Assembly (NCBI RefSeq): GCF_910596095.1
Contig: NC_056543.1
Coordinates: 26,732,542 to 26,796,541, forward strand
Source: Thunnus maccoyii
Taxonomy: Eukaryota; Chordata; Actinopteri; Scombriformes; Scombridae
Direction: 5' to 3'
DNA: 64,000 nucleotides
The translations under genes were made by a program, and so were the position numbers. Each line of letters starts with the position of its first letter. The first letter of the stretch is position 1. The notes under the pieces are model-generated. The model ran no database searches and had not been told where the DNA came from. It worked only from the letters and a program-made list of their open reading frames with translations. Of the stretch, positions 47,560 through 59,214 are shown one piece after another.

Positions 47560-48320
47560 ATGTAATGACATTGCTATTCAAAGGGAACAAATCTCACTCC
47601 AAGCTGAAGTCAAAAATTGGCAGCCCTGCATATACATTGCGAAACTGTGCCCCCCTCAAAAGTGCCAAAATAGTGAACGTTTGTAAGAATGCTGCCTCAA
47701 GTCAAAACCTAGGCTTCAGCCTGCTCTCATACTCCATTTGCAAAGTTACATCTAGTTCTCCCTCAAACCAACAGATTGTTCACGCATGCCCACAAACAGC
47801 CGTCCACTCTGTAGATTTTATTTCTAAAGTTGTTGCTAAGTTTGTTCCATGGGTTGTTCACGTTGTCCACCCACAGATTTCAGATCGGAAAATGTACGGA
47901 TGTATTTGACAAGTTGACATTTTGAGTAAAGAATGACAAAAAGAAGTGAAATCCTACTACTACTGTTTGTTCACGTAGCCTCTGAACCTGGCGGAAGTCT
48001 GACTTTGCTACAGGTAACAGTTCCATAAACAATTCACCTAAATTGCAAAAAAAAAAAAAAAAGCTTCATAAGTGTGAAGCAGCATCATCAAGTCAATCAT
48101 CTTAGTTCAGTGTTTTGTCTGTAGATGTTGTCATGGCATCCAGGCCAATCATGAGTAGGAGATGTAATGGCTATGATTACATGGGTCATTTTTTCATTCC
48201 AATTCAGCGTTCTGTCTTTAAATTAGCACTAAATATGGGCCGTCATTTTTCCTTTCCTCCTCTCCTCAGGTTTTCAGTGTGTGTGTTCATTAAACTAATG
48301 AAATAATAGTGTCTCTTGTG
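47560..48320 (+). other. Conserved 3' block of unit 1, unassigned
   Basis: Nearly identical to 63330-64000. It includes an open frame (47565-47909, 114 codons, HACPQTAVHSVDFISKVVAK) also open in the copy (63394-63693). No domain recognised. Because the units are young, an open frame in both is weak evidence for coding. Confidence 0.3.
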
Positions 48321-49190
48321 TGAACTGGTGAATTGGCCAAATGTACACCTGATTGGTTTGCCATTATTATGTGTTTCTTTTCTGCCTATTAGTTAATATG
48401 AAATTATCATATCATATCATATATGAAACACAAGCTCAGCTTTTATTACAGACAACAAATACACTTCTTTTGTTCACAATCATTTAAAGGCCACGAACAG
48501 GGACATATCGTAGTGCATGAATTGGGTTTACATCAGGAGAGGGAGATCAAGTCTTTACTGGTCGCTACCGTTACTGTTTTATGTGAAATCAATTGTTACT
48601 ATTTGTAGAGTGATCTCTGTCCTCACATTTCAATATTACTTAGCATAAATTAACCCATATCTCTGAATAAAAGCGATGCAATGTTCCTTCATTTTTGCCA
48701 GTCCTTTTTTTGTAAACACTGATAAGACAGCTGTTGTCAGAACAGTTCCTCTGCACTGAAGAGTTTATTGCACATCACTGTGATAAATAGTAAAAAAAAA
48801 CAACTGTGCATGAAGCTTTAGGTACATCAGACACTGATCAATCAATAATCTTCTAATATTTCTCATGGTGAGTACATTCATATCATAGTTTTCATGTCAA
48901 GACAAGACTTTAAGATTTTAAAACTGGACTAAATGTTGTTTAAAAGAGATTTTTTAAATAGGCTGCATATACAGTACTAGTCAAAAGTCTGAACACACCT
49001 TCCCATTCAGAGTCCAAACTTCTGACTGGTACTGTAACATGTTTTAGCATCATTTCAGTTGTTATGTTTAAATTTACTACACACTGAAATATAGTCATTA
49101 AATGCTGTTGAGCCAAAATATGCAAAATAGATCAAGGTCACCATAATCCTTCTTGGAACCGAAATGTGTTGTTTTTAGACCTTGTTTTTT
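48321..49190. other. Intergenic before E, with small Tc1-like foldback
   Basis: No gene seen. At 48970-49036 there is a 67-bp inverted repeat, TACAGTACTAGTCAAAAGTC against GACTGGTACTGTA, a typical vertebrate Tc1/mariner-type MITE remnant. Confidence 0.55.
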
Positions 49191-49439
49191 GTACAGATAT
49201 CTATAGAACTTGATTGGAGTCCACCTGTTGCAAATTAATCTGATTGGACATAACTTAAGGCTCATGTCAGCAGAGACTAATGTAGATGATGTACAGAGGG
49301 AGGGAGGAGGGACATCAGTCTTCAAATAAGACAGAATGTTAGAGGAGGGATGATAGACTTAGACAGTTTATGTAACGTCTGAACGTTGGTCAAAAAGGTG
49401 TCAGAACTTTGCAGATTCTCGTTTCCTCCTCTCTCTTTG

Positions 49440-50552
49440 ATGATGGAAGGAGCTGAGCTCTGCGTTCTACAACTCAACAACTCCTGCACGAGGCCAAAGC
49501 TTTCTGACTCTGAATATCTGCTTATTTACATTCTGCTGTCCTGCATCTCTCTGCTCACTGCAACTCTCAACCTGCTGGTCATCATCTCCATCTCCCACTT
49601 CAAGTAGCCAAATATTTTTTCCTTTTATAAAAGTGGTACTTATACAAAGAGTGATCATTAAAATTGGTTATTTTTCTAAAAATGCTTTGAATTTGCGATT
49701 GAATTAATTTTAGTATGTGGCTCTCTTATCTCCAGACAGCTTCACACTCCCACCAACCTCCTCCTCCTCTCTCTGGCTGTCTCAGATTTCTTCGTGGGCC
49801 TCATCATATTCTTTCAAATTGTGCTTATAGACGGCTGCTCGTTCCTCAGTGATGTCATGTGTGCTTTGTGTCAGTATCTGACATACATTATTACCTCTGC
49901 CTCAGTAGGAACTATGGTGCTCATTTCAGTTGACCGCTATGTGGCTATTTGTGACCCTCTGCATTATCCCATCAAAATCACTCTAAAAAGAGTTCAAATC
50001 TGTATTTGTCTGTGTTGGATGTGTTCTGTATTATGTTTCAGTTTGCTGATGAAGGATCACCTGAGACATCCTAGCAGATATAGATCCTGTTCTGGAGATT
50101 GTGTGATAAGCTTTAACTTTATTGAACGAATTATAGATCTTATTTTAACCTTCATTATCCCCAGTGCTGTCATTTTTGTTCTGTATATGAGAATATTTAT
50201 TGTGGCTGTGTCTCAGGCTCGTGCCCTGCAGTCACATATTGCAACGGTCACACTCCAGCGTTCAGAGCCTGTAACTGCTAAAAAGTCTGAAATGAAAGCA
50301 GCCAGGACTCTTGGTATTGTTATAGTTGCGTTTCTAATATGCATTTGCCCATATTTCTGTGTCACCCTTACAGGCCAGGACACCTTGCTCACTGCTTCAT
50401 CCGAAGCCTTTGTGGCATGTCTGTTCTATTTTAACTCCTGTCTAAACCCTGTGATCTATGTTTTTTTCTACCCTTCATTCAGAAAATCGATTAAACTCAC
50501 TGTTACACTTCAAATACTGCAGCCTGACTCCTGTGACACCAACATAATGTAA
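49440..50552 (+). CDS. Trace amine-associated receptor, intact, atypical (E)
   Basis: Two-exon TAAR of 326 residues. Exon 1 is 49440-49603 (MMEGAELCVLQLNNSC to IISISHF) and exon 2 is 49736-50552. The intron is 132 nt and canonical (AA|GTAGCC, ATCTCCAG|A). Position 3.32 is Thr (ALCQYLT) and Asp5.42 is present (IIDLILTFIIP). DRY and Glu6.30 (KKSEMKAAR) are kept. The TM7 fingerprint reads NSCLNPVIYVFFYPSF, with Ser for the family Trp. The 5' 164 nt lack the GATAAAAG box shared by the G genes. It is closest to pseudogene C. It lies just left of duplication unit 2. The frame is fully open, so it is probably functional, with a changed ligand site. Confidence 0.92.
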
Positions 50553-51254
50553 AGAGACATGGTAGAATCACTGAAATGAGGCCTTCACTGTGGTAAAAGA
50601 GATGTGTTGTGAGCATGTTAGTATTGAGTCAACCGTGTACGGGACATAAACCTCTGTCCAAATAAAAAATGCTATTGACATTTTAAGGAAATATAGTACA
50701 GACAGAGTCTGTGGAGTAACTAAAATGTGACCTTTTCTACAAGCAGAAGAAATACTGCTTCATGTTATTGAGTCAGTGACATAAAAGCCTCATCTAACTT
50801 TTCACAAAGATTAATTCTAATGTATTGTGAGAGAAATATGTATAAATGGCTTTCTGTCTGCTGTTCATTGAGTTTTACACCTGTAATATGTCTGTCATTC
50901 CATTCTTTTTTGTTAGGCAATGAAAATGGTTATCTATATCATTAATGAATGATAAATATAATAAACTCATTGCAGTGATTCTAGTTGTGCTCTCAGCTTC
51001 ATATATGATAAAGTATGTTTTTTCTATGTAGGCTATACTTTTGCAAAATCTATAAAGCAATTGAATAACTAGTCTGTTCCCTCAGAATAGCCTGTATGGG
51101 AAAAACTACAATACAGAGACAGAGCGAGTAGGAATTTGCTACAAATTATGGCTAAAGCATCACCTCTAGGATTTATGTCCATCTAGTTGAAAAGCATGAT
51201 AAATCACCTGCTGGATTCCTGTTTTGATTTCTCTATGTATACCTTTTGCAAAAC

Positions 51255-51311
<57 letters not shown>
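51255..51311. repeat. (ATCT)n then (AT)n microsatellite, unit 2
   Basis: Counterpart of 24478-24529, with more ATCT units and fewer AT units. Confidence 0.9.
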
Positions 51312-51313
<2 letters not shown>

Positions 51314-51604
51314 AATGGCCACGGCCTCAAGGGGCTTATTGCTTTTATAAAATGGTTACCACGTATACCTCGCAAGTTTCATAAAATAAACACACAGCAA
51401 CAAAAAATGCAATAATGTATTGATTACAAATAATCAGCGTTCCGCAAAGCAATGTACATTTAGCAGAATAGTTGCCAAGCAACACACAGATACAGCAACA
51501 CATAGACAGAGTGGAAAGTATGCTTAAAGATGGGGTGATTATTAACATTTATCTGGATATCGCCATTAAATGTGCAATTATTGAAGTAATGTTCAATTAT
51601 GTTA

Positions 51605-52475
51605 GCACACACACATTTTCCAGAAGCAAAGATGTTGCTCCATCATCTTCTCTCGTTGTAGTTTGGGCGCCAGTAAGATTGCAGGGACGGTTCACATTTA
51701 TGCCCCGTCACTGACATGATTTCTCTTGCCTCTGGGTCAGCATCAGAGTTTCTGTACAGTGGTGCTTCACAAGCAGTGGTTGATGTTGATTGTCTCAGTG
51801 CCGACTTCTTTACAAATCCGTCTCTAGTGTACCTAACGTTAGGAGAAAGAAAAAAAAAAAAGTTCCCATGTTACAGTTACATTATAACCACATATGTATC
51901 TACCATCGACAAACATTATGCTCACTTTCTTTATAGCTATAGCTGCCACTTGCCAGCCATTTCAACATTAGAGTAACCACGCTACACTGAAAAAAAAGAA
52001 AAAAAAAGTAACATCGTTAACTTACCATTGATCGACGGTGTAGTTTGTCCGCTTTGGATGGAGATCAAACGCTGGTATAAAACGTCATGTATTTCTCCAG
52101 CGAAGCGACAGGACTCACTGAGTTTCCTGGCTGATCAAACATAAATGTCCGTAGGCTCTCTTGGTTTCTTTCGCCGACATCTTTGTGGGTTATTTGTGCA
52201 TTCGTTGAATGACAGCGTTGCATATTTCTGACCGTTTTCATCCTGGCGGATGATAAATGATTTGGGCTTCAGTTGGCGGTTGTCCTCTTTCGCTCTGCGT
52301 CCGATATGCAGCTGCACATTGAACTAGACTTTTTTTGACAAGCCCCCCAGGTGTGTTTGGATTCAGTGCCTCAAAGTGCTCGATTTTCTGAAAGTCTGCC
52401 TTCGTTAACACTTGGTGATGGGATGTTTTGTCGTGAGTTTCTCTTCTCCATCCTGTCCATCTCTTTCTACCACAT
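51605..52475 (-). mobile_element. Crypton-like (DUF3504) recombinase relic, unit 2
   Basis: Same content as 24830-25690 with few differences. DENGQKYATLSFNE at about 52245-52204, FEALNPNTPGGLVKK upstream. Broken at the same places, so the decay predates the duplication. Confidence 0.5.
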
Positions 52476-53137
52476 ATTCAGATTTAACCCACCCAGTAAA
52501 TCAAAATTAACAACACAATCTGAGATTTTGAAACAATTTGGCGCAGTAATGCTGTTGTAATGCGGTCACAGGTGTGTTTAGAGTATTTTCAAAACGGCTT
52601 CTGACGCGGCTCAGCCAATCATAATCAGGACTACCTGTTTTTGATTTAGAGAACTGATTTGACACTTTTCTTAACTGTAAACGCTTATTTACTTTCTTTC
52701 CTCAGGCCCAGCTCGACACTCCCCCCTGGTTAGTAACACTCTGCTGGTACGGAAGTTATGGACTGCCAATATTTAAACAAAAATAATTTAAACAAATTTT
52801 TGACAAATAATTTCAGTGCATTGTCAAGTATATCTGGGAATTATAATGAAACAATGTGGAATGAGTTTCCATTTTCAAAGTTATAATGTACTACTTACAC
52901 TTGAAAATTTAAATTCAAACTGGGTTTTTGCTGTAATTTTAATTATGTTGCAGTGTTAGCCAATATTAAATGAAAATGAAATGTCAGCATTTACATTTCA
53001 GTAATGGCTCCATTCCCAGAAACTTGTTTTGTTAAATCCAGCTGGCAGATAAATAACTGGCTGAATTGCACCACTCAGAGCACACCATTCCACATGTGGG
53101 GTTTCTGTCCAAGGTTACAGGTACCAGCCTGCAGCAC

Positions 53138-53236
53138 CCATAGACTGTATATAAATAAGGATGACACATCTCCACTTCTCATTGCTATGTAAAAGTGAAG
53201 CCAAAATATCTCCTTTTCAGAGAGCTGCCATTTTGC
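53138..53236. mobile_element. MITE remnant, unit 2
   Basis: Left part of the foldback MITE of 26372-26647. The right part is missing. Confidence 0.55.
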
Positions 53237-53569
53237 TTGTGTGATATCATTTGGAGCCAGAGTCTGCAGCATATTTGTCTTTGTTTTATTTTCATATCTC
53301 TATATACCATTTTCCAATTTAGTTTTAGCTGTAATTTGCATCATAAAACACAGAAAGATACTAACTAGAAATTGCTTGGACTTGTATAGTAGTTAATAAA
53401 CTAAATTCACTACTACACTAAACTGTGTCTAAACAGTTCAGGAGCAAATTTTTTGCACAATGAGATTTCATACAAAGTCAATGTCAAGACGTGAATTGAC
53501 GCAAAGCGTATTACGTAAATATGTGAAATTTGCGAAGCTTGCTGTAACCTTTGTGTTGTTTGTTTTATT

Positions 53570-53691
53570 TTAACTCCTGTCTAAACCTCATAGTCTATGC
53601 CTTTTTCTACCCTTGGTTCAGAAAATCAGTTAAACTCATTGTTACACTTCAAATACTGCAGCCTGACTCCTGTGAGACCAACATACTGTAA
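53570..53691 (+). pseudogene. Orphan TAAR 3' fragment, unit 2
   Basis: Copy of 27066-27190: [16 protein letters not shown] to SCETNIL, stop at 53689-53691. Open but headless. Confidence 0.85.
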
Positions 53692-53811
53692 AGAGACATG
53701 GTAGTGTCACTGACATGAGGCCTTTAATGTGGTAAAGGAGATGTGTTATAACATGTTAGTACTGAGTCAACCATATAAGGCCAAATGAAAATGCTATTGG
53801 CGTCCTTTAAA

Positions 53812-54030
53812 GTAGGGCTGCAACTAACAATTAATTTCATTATTGATTAATCTGTTGATTATTTTCTCAATTAATCGATTAGATGTTTGGTCCATTAAAT
53901 ATCAGAAAATAGTGAAAAAACGTTGATCACTGTTTCCCAGAACTCAAGATGATATCCTCAAATGTCTTGTTTTGTCTCGACCAACAGTCCACAACCTAAA
54001 TATATTCAGTTTACGCTTCCTCAGGAAATC
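53812..54030 (+). mobile_element. MITE half, hAT-like, unit 2
   Basis: Counterpart of 27300-27520. Here the usual start AGTAGGGCTGCAACTAAC is intact. Confidence 0.55.
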
Positions 54031-54504
54031 ATATTGTCTGGAGATACAGAGTGCCGCAATGTGAACACACAGCAGCACAAATCTGCAGCCAAATGCAGAT
54101 GACTATTATAATGACAAAAAAAATACATAATGAAAAAAATTTGGTGAACTCATTTACATTATTGCTTCAGACTAATGCTATTTCAGCCATAATTCTGCAA
54201 TTCACATCATAAATTGTCACATTGTTTGGTAACTGATGTGACAGCAGCATTTGCACTGTGATGCATTTAAGGAATAAAACACGAGACGACACCTGTGCTA
54301 AAAAGACAGTTGGGAAGGAGGCTACAATGTACATTAATGAACCACGGTAATCACACTTGTCCCACATAAAAAGGCAGAATAGGGAGTTCTATCTCACACA
54401 GGCTCCGCCCTCTACTGGACTCCGTGGGTAATACTCTTCTCCAGTCACACGCACGCAATCGCCCACTGATATTTGCATGTATGTAACCAGCCAGTCAGGA
54501 CACC

Positions 54505-57005
54505 CCTACCAATTACGTGTCTCACAGTATATAGGGCAGTGTCTTGCTGCTGCTCTCTTATCCTTCTCACTTCAGTGACGGTAAAATCAGCTCACTGATC
54601 TTACCTACCCGTGGATGGAGTTGGTGCTCCAAGTTTGTTTGTGCCCGTCGCACCCCAGTCTCACCACCGCCACTGACAGGCATATCTTGTCCTTCAAGTG
54701 CCTCAGATGGGACCACGCAGAGAGCGGCATGATGCAGCCACTGCCCTGCCTGCATTGCTGAGCACTTCCTTCAACTCAACAGCAGCAACAGTGGGAACAT
54801 TTTCGGCTGTGTGACGTCTCACTTTACTGCAACAAGAGCAAACCAGAGCTTGAGATTGATCTCCATGGTGAAGATGAATTCATCCAGCCCTCCGTCACTG
54901 TTGCAGCTGCTGCCACCACCACCACCACCGTTGGATGTCTCAGCTGAGAATCTCCACGAGGCTTCACCAATGGTAGATGATGACAACTTCTCTTCTGTCT
55001 CTGCAACTTCGCTGACCTTCGTCACCCGGTGCCAACTTCAGTTCGCCATGATTTCCCGAAGGTTACGGTCATGGCAGCAGAGCGTGTTGGGCTCTCTCTG
55101 TCCCCCCATGCTGTTCCAACTGGTCAGCTGGCATCGGGAAGGATTTTACGGCCCAGCTCGTGTTGCTCAACCCGTCTTTGTTTCGCTACTGAAAACAAAG
55201 TCACCAGTGGCAGGACTGGTGTTTCCGTCCTGAGAGTGCAGCCCCCCCCCACCCCTCCAAGAGGCCCTGGCAGCCCTCCTGATTCCTCGGCTGGCTGGAT
55301 GTTGAGCAGGAAGCCTCCTCTGGTGCAGAATGGGGACACACTAGAATATTTTGATAAAATATATGGCCGTGCACCTTGCCGCGGCAGCTAACAATCTGGG
55401 TGTGTTGGGCATCATTGCGGCTAATACACTATCATAGCAGAAAATGTTTTTCCCTGTGGCCTTCATGGGAAAACATTTTCTGGGCTGCACCATCAGTCAG
55501 ATTAATAACCTGGTTATGGGTGCTGCTATGGGCTCTTTGGGTCAATTTCCTTTGTGACTCAGCACTTCAAGAAGCTGGAAGAGGAGAAGGCACAGCTGAG
55601 CCGTCATCTGCTGCTTGCCCCTTCTTCTAGCTAGAGAGGAGACGTGGCAGCGCTGGCAGGCAGGGCAGAGCACCATCAGTCCCCGCCATCTCAGCCACCT
55701 CCCATGATAGTGGCTCAGGCTGCTTCATCCAGCTGATCACAGAGGCTGCATAATACAGAAAACACTTGCTCAGCTGGCGCCTCTGCCTCTCTTCCCTATG
55801 TAAGAGAAGCAGACAGCGGGTGGTCTCATTCAGCTGCAGTCTGTGCTAGCTGAAAAAAGCTCAGCACTGAGTGCATCCATAAGTGCTATGTTAGGTGCGA
55901 TTTGGTTAGAAAGAAACACATCCCGCCCAACACAGCAACACTCAAAAGCACATCTGACTCTCACTGCGCTTGCTGGCACTGTTATTTATTGGACTAGCCA
56001 GCATGGCTCACCTCCTGGGTAACAGTGAGGCAGCGAGCAGTGTTATATCCTCACAGGAATATCGCCTCATGCCCACACATTCACCGGGGTGAGGATGCCT
56101 CATGTCTGCTTAGTGTCAGCACTGTCCCCTGCTGTTTTCGCTGCCCTGCACAGGACCGGCATACACAGCTCACCACTCGGTTTTACGATAGCGTGGCTGG
56201 TGGCATTACTTCGTCCTTAGAGAGTAATGCCCTGGGCCCACACACAGACCGTGGAGAGGAGACACGAAGTCTGCCTCGCTCCCCTCCGGTTATTTCTGTG
56301 GGAAATACAGAGGGTGACAGATGCACTGACACGACATCTAACGCTGTGTTGAGGCAGCTGATGGTGATGGTAAATGGTAAATGGACTGTACTTGTAAAGC
56401 GCTTTTCTAGTCTTCCAACCACTCAAAGCGCTTTTTACACTATGAATCACATTCACCCATTCACACACATTCATACACTGATGGCACAGCCATCAGGAGC
56501 AATTTGGGGTTAAGTGTCTTGCCCAAGGACACATCGGCATGTGAATCGAACCGCCAATTTTCCGATTAGTGGACAACCCACTCTACCTCCTGAGCCACAG
56601 CCCATTTACAGACCGCTTCGTCAGCTCAGACCTTTCAATATTGGCCCCCCATGGGCCAGTCTTCCATTTATGAAAGGTCTGGTGGTGGAGGGGGCCAAAT
56701 CGGAATATCACAGCTTCCTGGCTGACAGCCCGTCCTCTGACACAGTTTTACGCAGAATGGTGTCAGAGCTGCACATTATTGGAGTGGATGGACAAAACAC
56801 TGAGACTGGGTTATTCTCTCCAGTTTTGCCAAGTTCCTCCTCCGTTTTCGGGCATCAGGAAGATATATCAATCCTTCTAAGAGGAGATAGGTTCTCCTCC
56901 CAGGGGATACTCTGGGAGAGAAGGAGTGAGGATACAGTTTCTGGACAAGAGAGCAGCAGCAAGACATTTCAAGGTCAGAAAGGCTGGAGTGCTGCTTGTG
57001 CACTA
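54505..57005 (+). mobile_element. Retroelement fossil, gag-like, DIRS-type suspected (unit 2)
   Basis: Longer counterpart of 27990-29650. It keeps about 720 bp (55369-56088) that unit 1 lost, and contains a SINE at 56370-56602. Broken, several breaks. Same tentative family. Confidence 0.4.
56370..56602 (-). mobile_element. tRNA-derived SINE
   Basis: Absent from the matching place in unit 1 (between GATG and CATTTACAG, about 29264). The minus strand starts GGCTGTGGCTCAGGAGGTAG (A-box-like TGGCTCAGGAGG) and has GGTTCGATTC (B box), as in tRNA-derived SINEs. 233 bp. Inserted within the retroelement fossil. Confidence 0.8.
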
Positions 57006-57091
57006 TGAAAATAGGGCCCTATGACATACAGAAAAAGAGAGGAGGGAGGTCCATGTCCAAGAGATATAGACAAGTAGGAGGGGAGCAAGAA

Positions 57092-57099
57092 GATAAAAG
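57092..57099 (+). promoter_or_regulatory. Candidate TATA-like box of G6
   Basis: GATAAAAG, 78 bp before the ATG, in the same context as G2. Confidence 0.5.
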
Positions 57100-57169
57100 A
57101 ACTGTGTAAGCAAGAGATTGTTCAGAAAGCTGCCAGAGCTCAGCAGCTTCTCCTCTTTCTATCTTTCTA

Positions 57170-58377
57170 ATGGCTGAGACTGTGGAGAGAGTTGAGCTCT
57201 GCTTTCCACAACTCAACTCCTCCTGCAGGAAGCCAGAACCCCCTAACACTAATACTGTGCTTATTTACATTTTGTTGTCCTTCATCTCTCTGCTCACTGC
57301 AGCTCTCAACCTGCTGGTCATCATCTCCATCTCCCACTTGAGGCAGATAATCGTCATACCTTGAGCAAATATATCGATATATTGTGGTTTGATTTACAGG
57401 ATAAAGTGGCTTCAGACTTGCACATAGATGTGCTAGCCCTGAGGTCTTTACATACTGGTTGCTGGTCTACTATTAAGTTATACTGTGATTTTTCATCAAT
57501 ACTGCTTTTTGCAAAACTACTACTGATATTGCTGATATTCACAGTGATGATGTTCTCTCATTGCAGGCAGCTCCACACTTCCACCAACCTCCTCCTCCTC
57601 TCTCTGGCTGTCTCAGACTTTCTTGTGGGCCTTCTGGTGATGCCCGTTGAAATCCTCTTGACAGAGACCTGCTGGATCCTGGGTGACATCATGTGTGCTC
57701 TGTATTATTTTTTACCTATCATAATAATCTCTGCCTCCGTAGGAAACATGGTGCTCATATCAGTCGACCGCTATGTGGCTATTTGTGACCCTCTGCATTA
57801 CCCCACAAAAGTCACTAAAAAAATAGTTATAATATGTATTTGCCTGTGTTGGATTTGTTCCGTTTTCTATAGCATTATCCTTTTATATGATAACCTGAAG
57901 CAACCAGGCAGGTATAATTCCTGCTATGGAGAATGTGTGGTAAATATTACAGGGGCTGTTGACCTTGTTTTGACCTTCATCATTCCCATTTCTGTCATCA
58001 TAGTTCTGTATATGAGAGTATTTGTGGTGGCTGTGTCTCAGGCTCGTGCTATGAGGTCTGGCATTGCAGCTGTTTCACTCCAGCATTCAGTGAAAATAAC
58101 TGTTCTGAAATCTGAGATTAAAGCAGCCAGGACTCTTGGTGTTGTTATAGTTGTATTTCTGATGTGTTTCTCTCCATATTACTGTGTGTCTCTCACAGGC
58201 CAGGACATCTTGGTCGGTTCTACAACTGAGGCCTTCATGATTTTTCTCATGTATTTTAACTCTTGTCTAAACCCTGTCATATATGCCTTTTTCTACCCCT
58301 GGTTTAAAAAAGCTATTAAACTCATTGTTACTCTTCAGATACTGCAGCCTGACTCCTGTGAGGCCAACATACTGTAG
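57170..58377 (+). CDS. Trace amine-associated receptor, intact, G2/G3 recombinant (G6)
   Basis: Two-exon TAAR of 327 residues. Exon 1 is 57170-57342, encoding the same peptide as in G2, and exon 2 is 57567-58377. The intron is GC-AG (AG|GCAGAT, TTGCAG|G), 224 nt. Pro3.32 (ALYYFLP) and Asp5.42 (VDLVLTFIIP). Diagnostic residues follow G2 in the first half (LPIIIISASVGN) and G3 in the second (VDLVLTF, TVLKSEIK, ILVGSTTEA, KKAIKL), with private Phe in YYFLP and Val in LGVVIVV. The DRY and [16 protein letters not shown] motifs are intact. The frame is open back into the intron to an ATG at 57361, which would give a false 338-codon single-exon model. Confidence 0.92.
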
Positions 58378-59062
58378 CCAGAAACTGTAGAATGAGTGAA
58401 AAGGCTGTTTAAGTATTTATACAAATCTTTTTAAAAGCTTTTTTTTTTCCACAGTGTTTTTAGAAACGGACAACAATTCAGGAGCTGGAAGATGAGCATC
58501 TTGTGGTGACTGTAATGGTACATATAATGTAAATCATTTACTATTTAATCCCATACATGCTTCTCAGTTAGTACAGTCACATCCATAAAATATGTACATT
58601 TTTAAAGGAGAGAATGTTGATGATGAAAAGATCTGCAAGTTCTGGAGGAACCAGTTAATTGAAAAAAAGAAAAGCATCCAGCAACAGCAGTCTGAAGTCA
58701 GAATTCTCCACACACTTTTTGTTTTTGTTAACAGGTGTCCAGTTTGGTGCTTTCACTAACAGATTCTAATGGTTTCACTGGCTGTATGTGTGTATGTATG
58801 ATAAAATAAAATAAACTGACAACAGATCTACAGTGAAGTGGTCTTCTAAAATCATGAAATAAACAAATAAACAGCTCACACACTGCAGTGGATGGGCTGT
58901 TTATTTGTTCATTTTATGATTTGATCGCTTTCTGCCCAACACCTGTCCTCCTCTTTGGTTTGGATGTGCGTGCACACTGCAATCTTCTTCTAAAATCACA
59001 CATCATTATGTTACAATCCTGTTCACTAAGGTCATGTTAAAACACTGACAGTGGCAGAATTA

Positions 59063-59172
59063 CAGTATTAGTATTACTGGATCTCAGTGCCGCATTTGAC
59101 ACGGTTGACCACAACATATGACTAGACAGACTGGAAAAGTTGGTGGGACTTTCTGGCACAGTACTAAACTGG
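59063..59172 (+). mobile_element. LINE RT fragment, unit 2
   Basis: Copy of 42680-42790 (LLDLSAAFDTVDHN). Confidence 0.8.
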
Positions 59173-59214
59173 GAGGAAAAAACAAACTTCAGGCACTCAT
59201 GCGTGGAGCAGGAA

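Larger units (their letters stand above)
23984..48320 (+). repeat. Segmental duplication, unit 1
   Basis: Nearly identical, block by block, to 50750-64000: 23984-26460 with 50750-53230, 27040-28855 with 53540-55368, 28984-31200 with 56090-58600, and 41170-48320 with 57540-64000 (window end). The left edge lies inside pseudogene C. Unit 1 holds about 11 kb (from G2 to G3) that unit 2 lacks. The right edge is beyond what can be compared. Confidence 0.85.
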
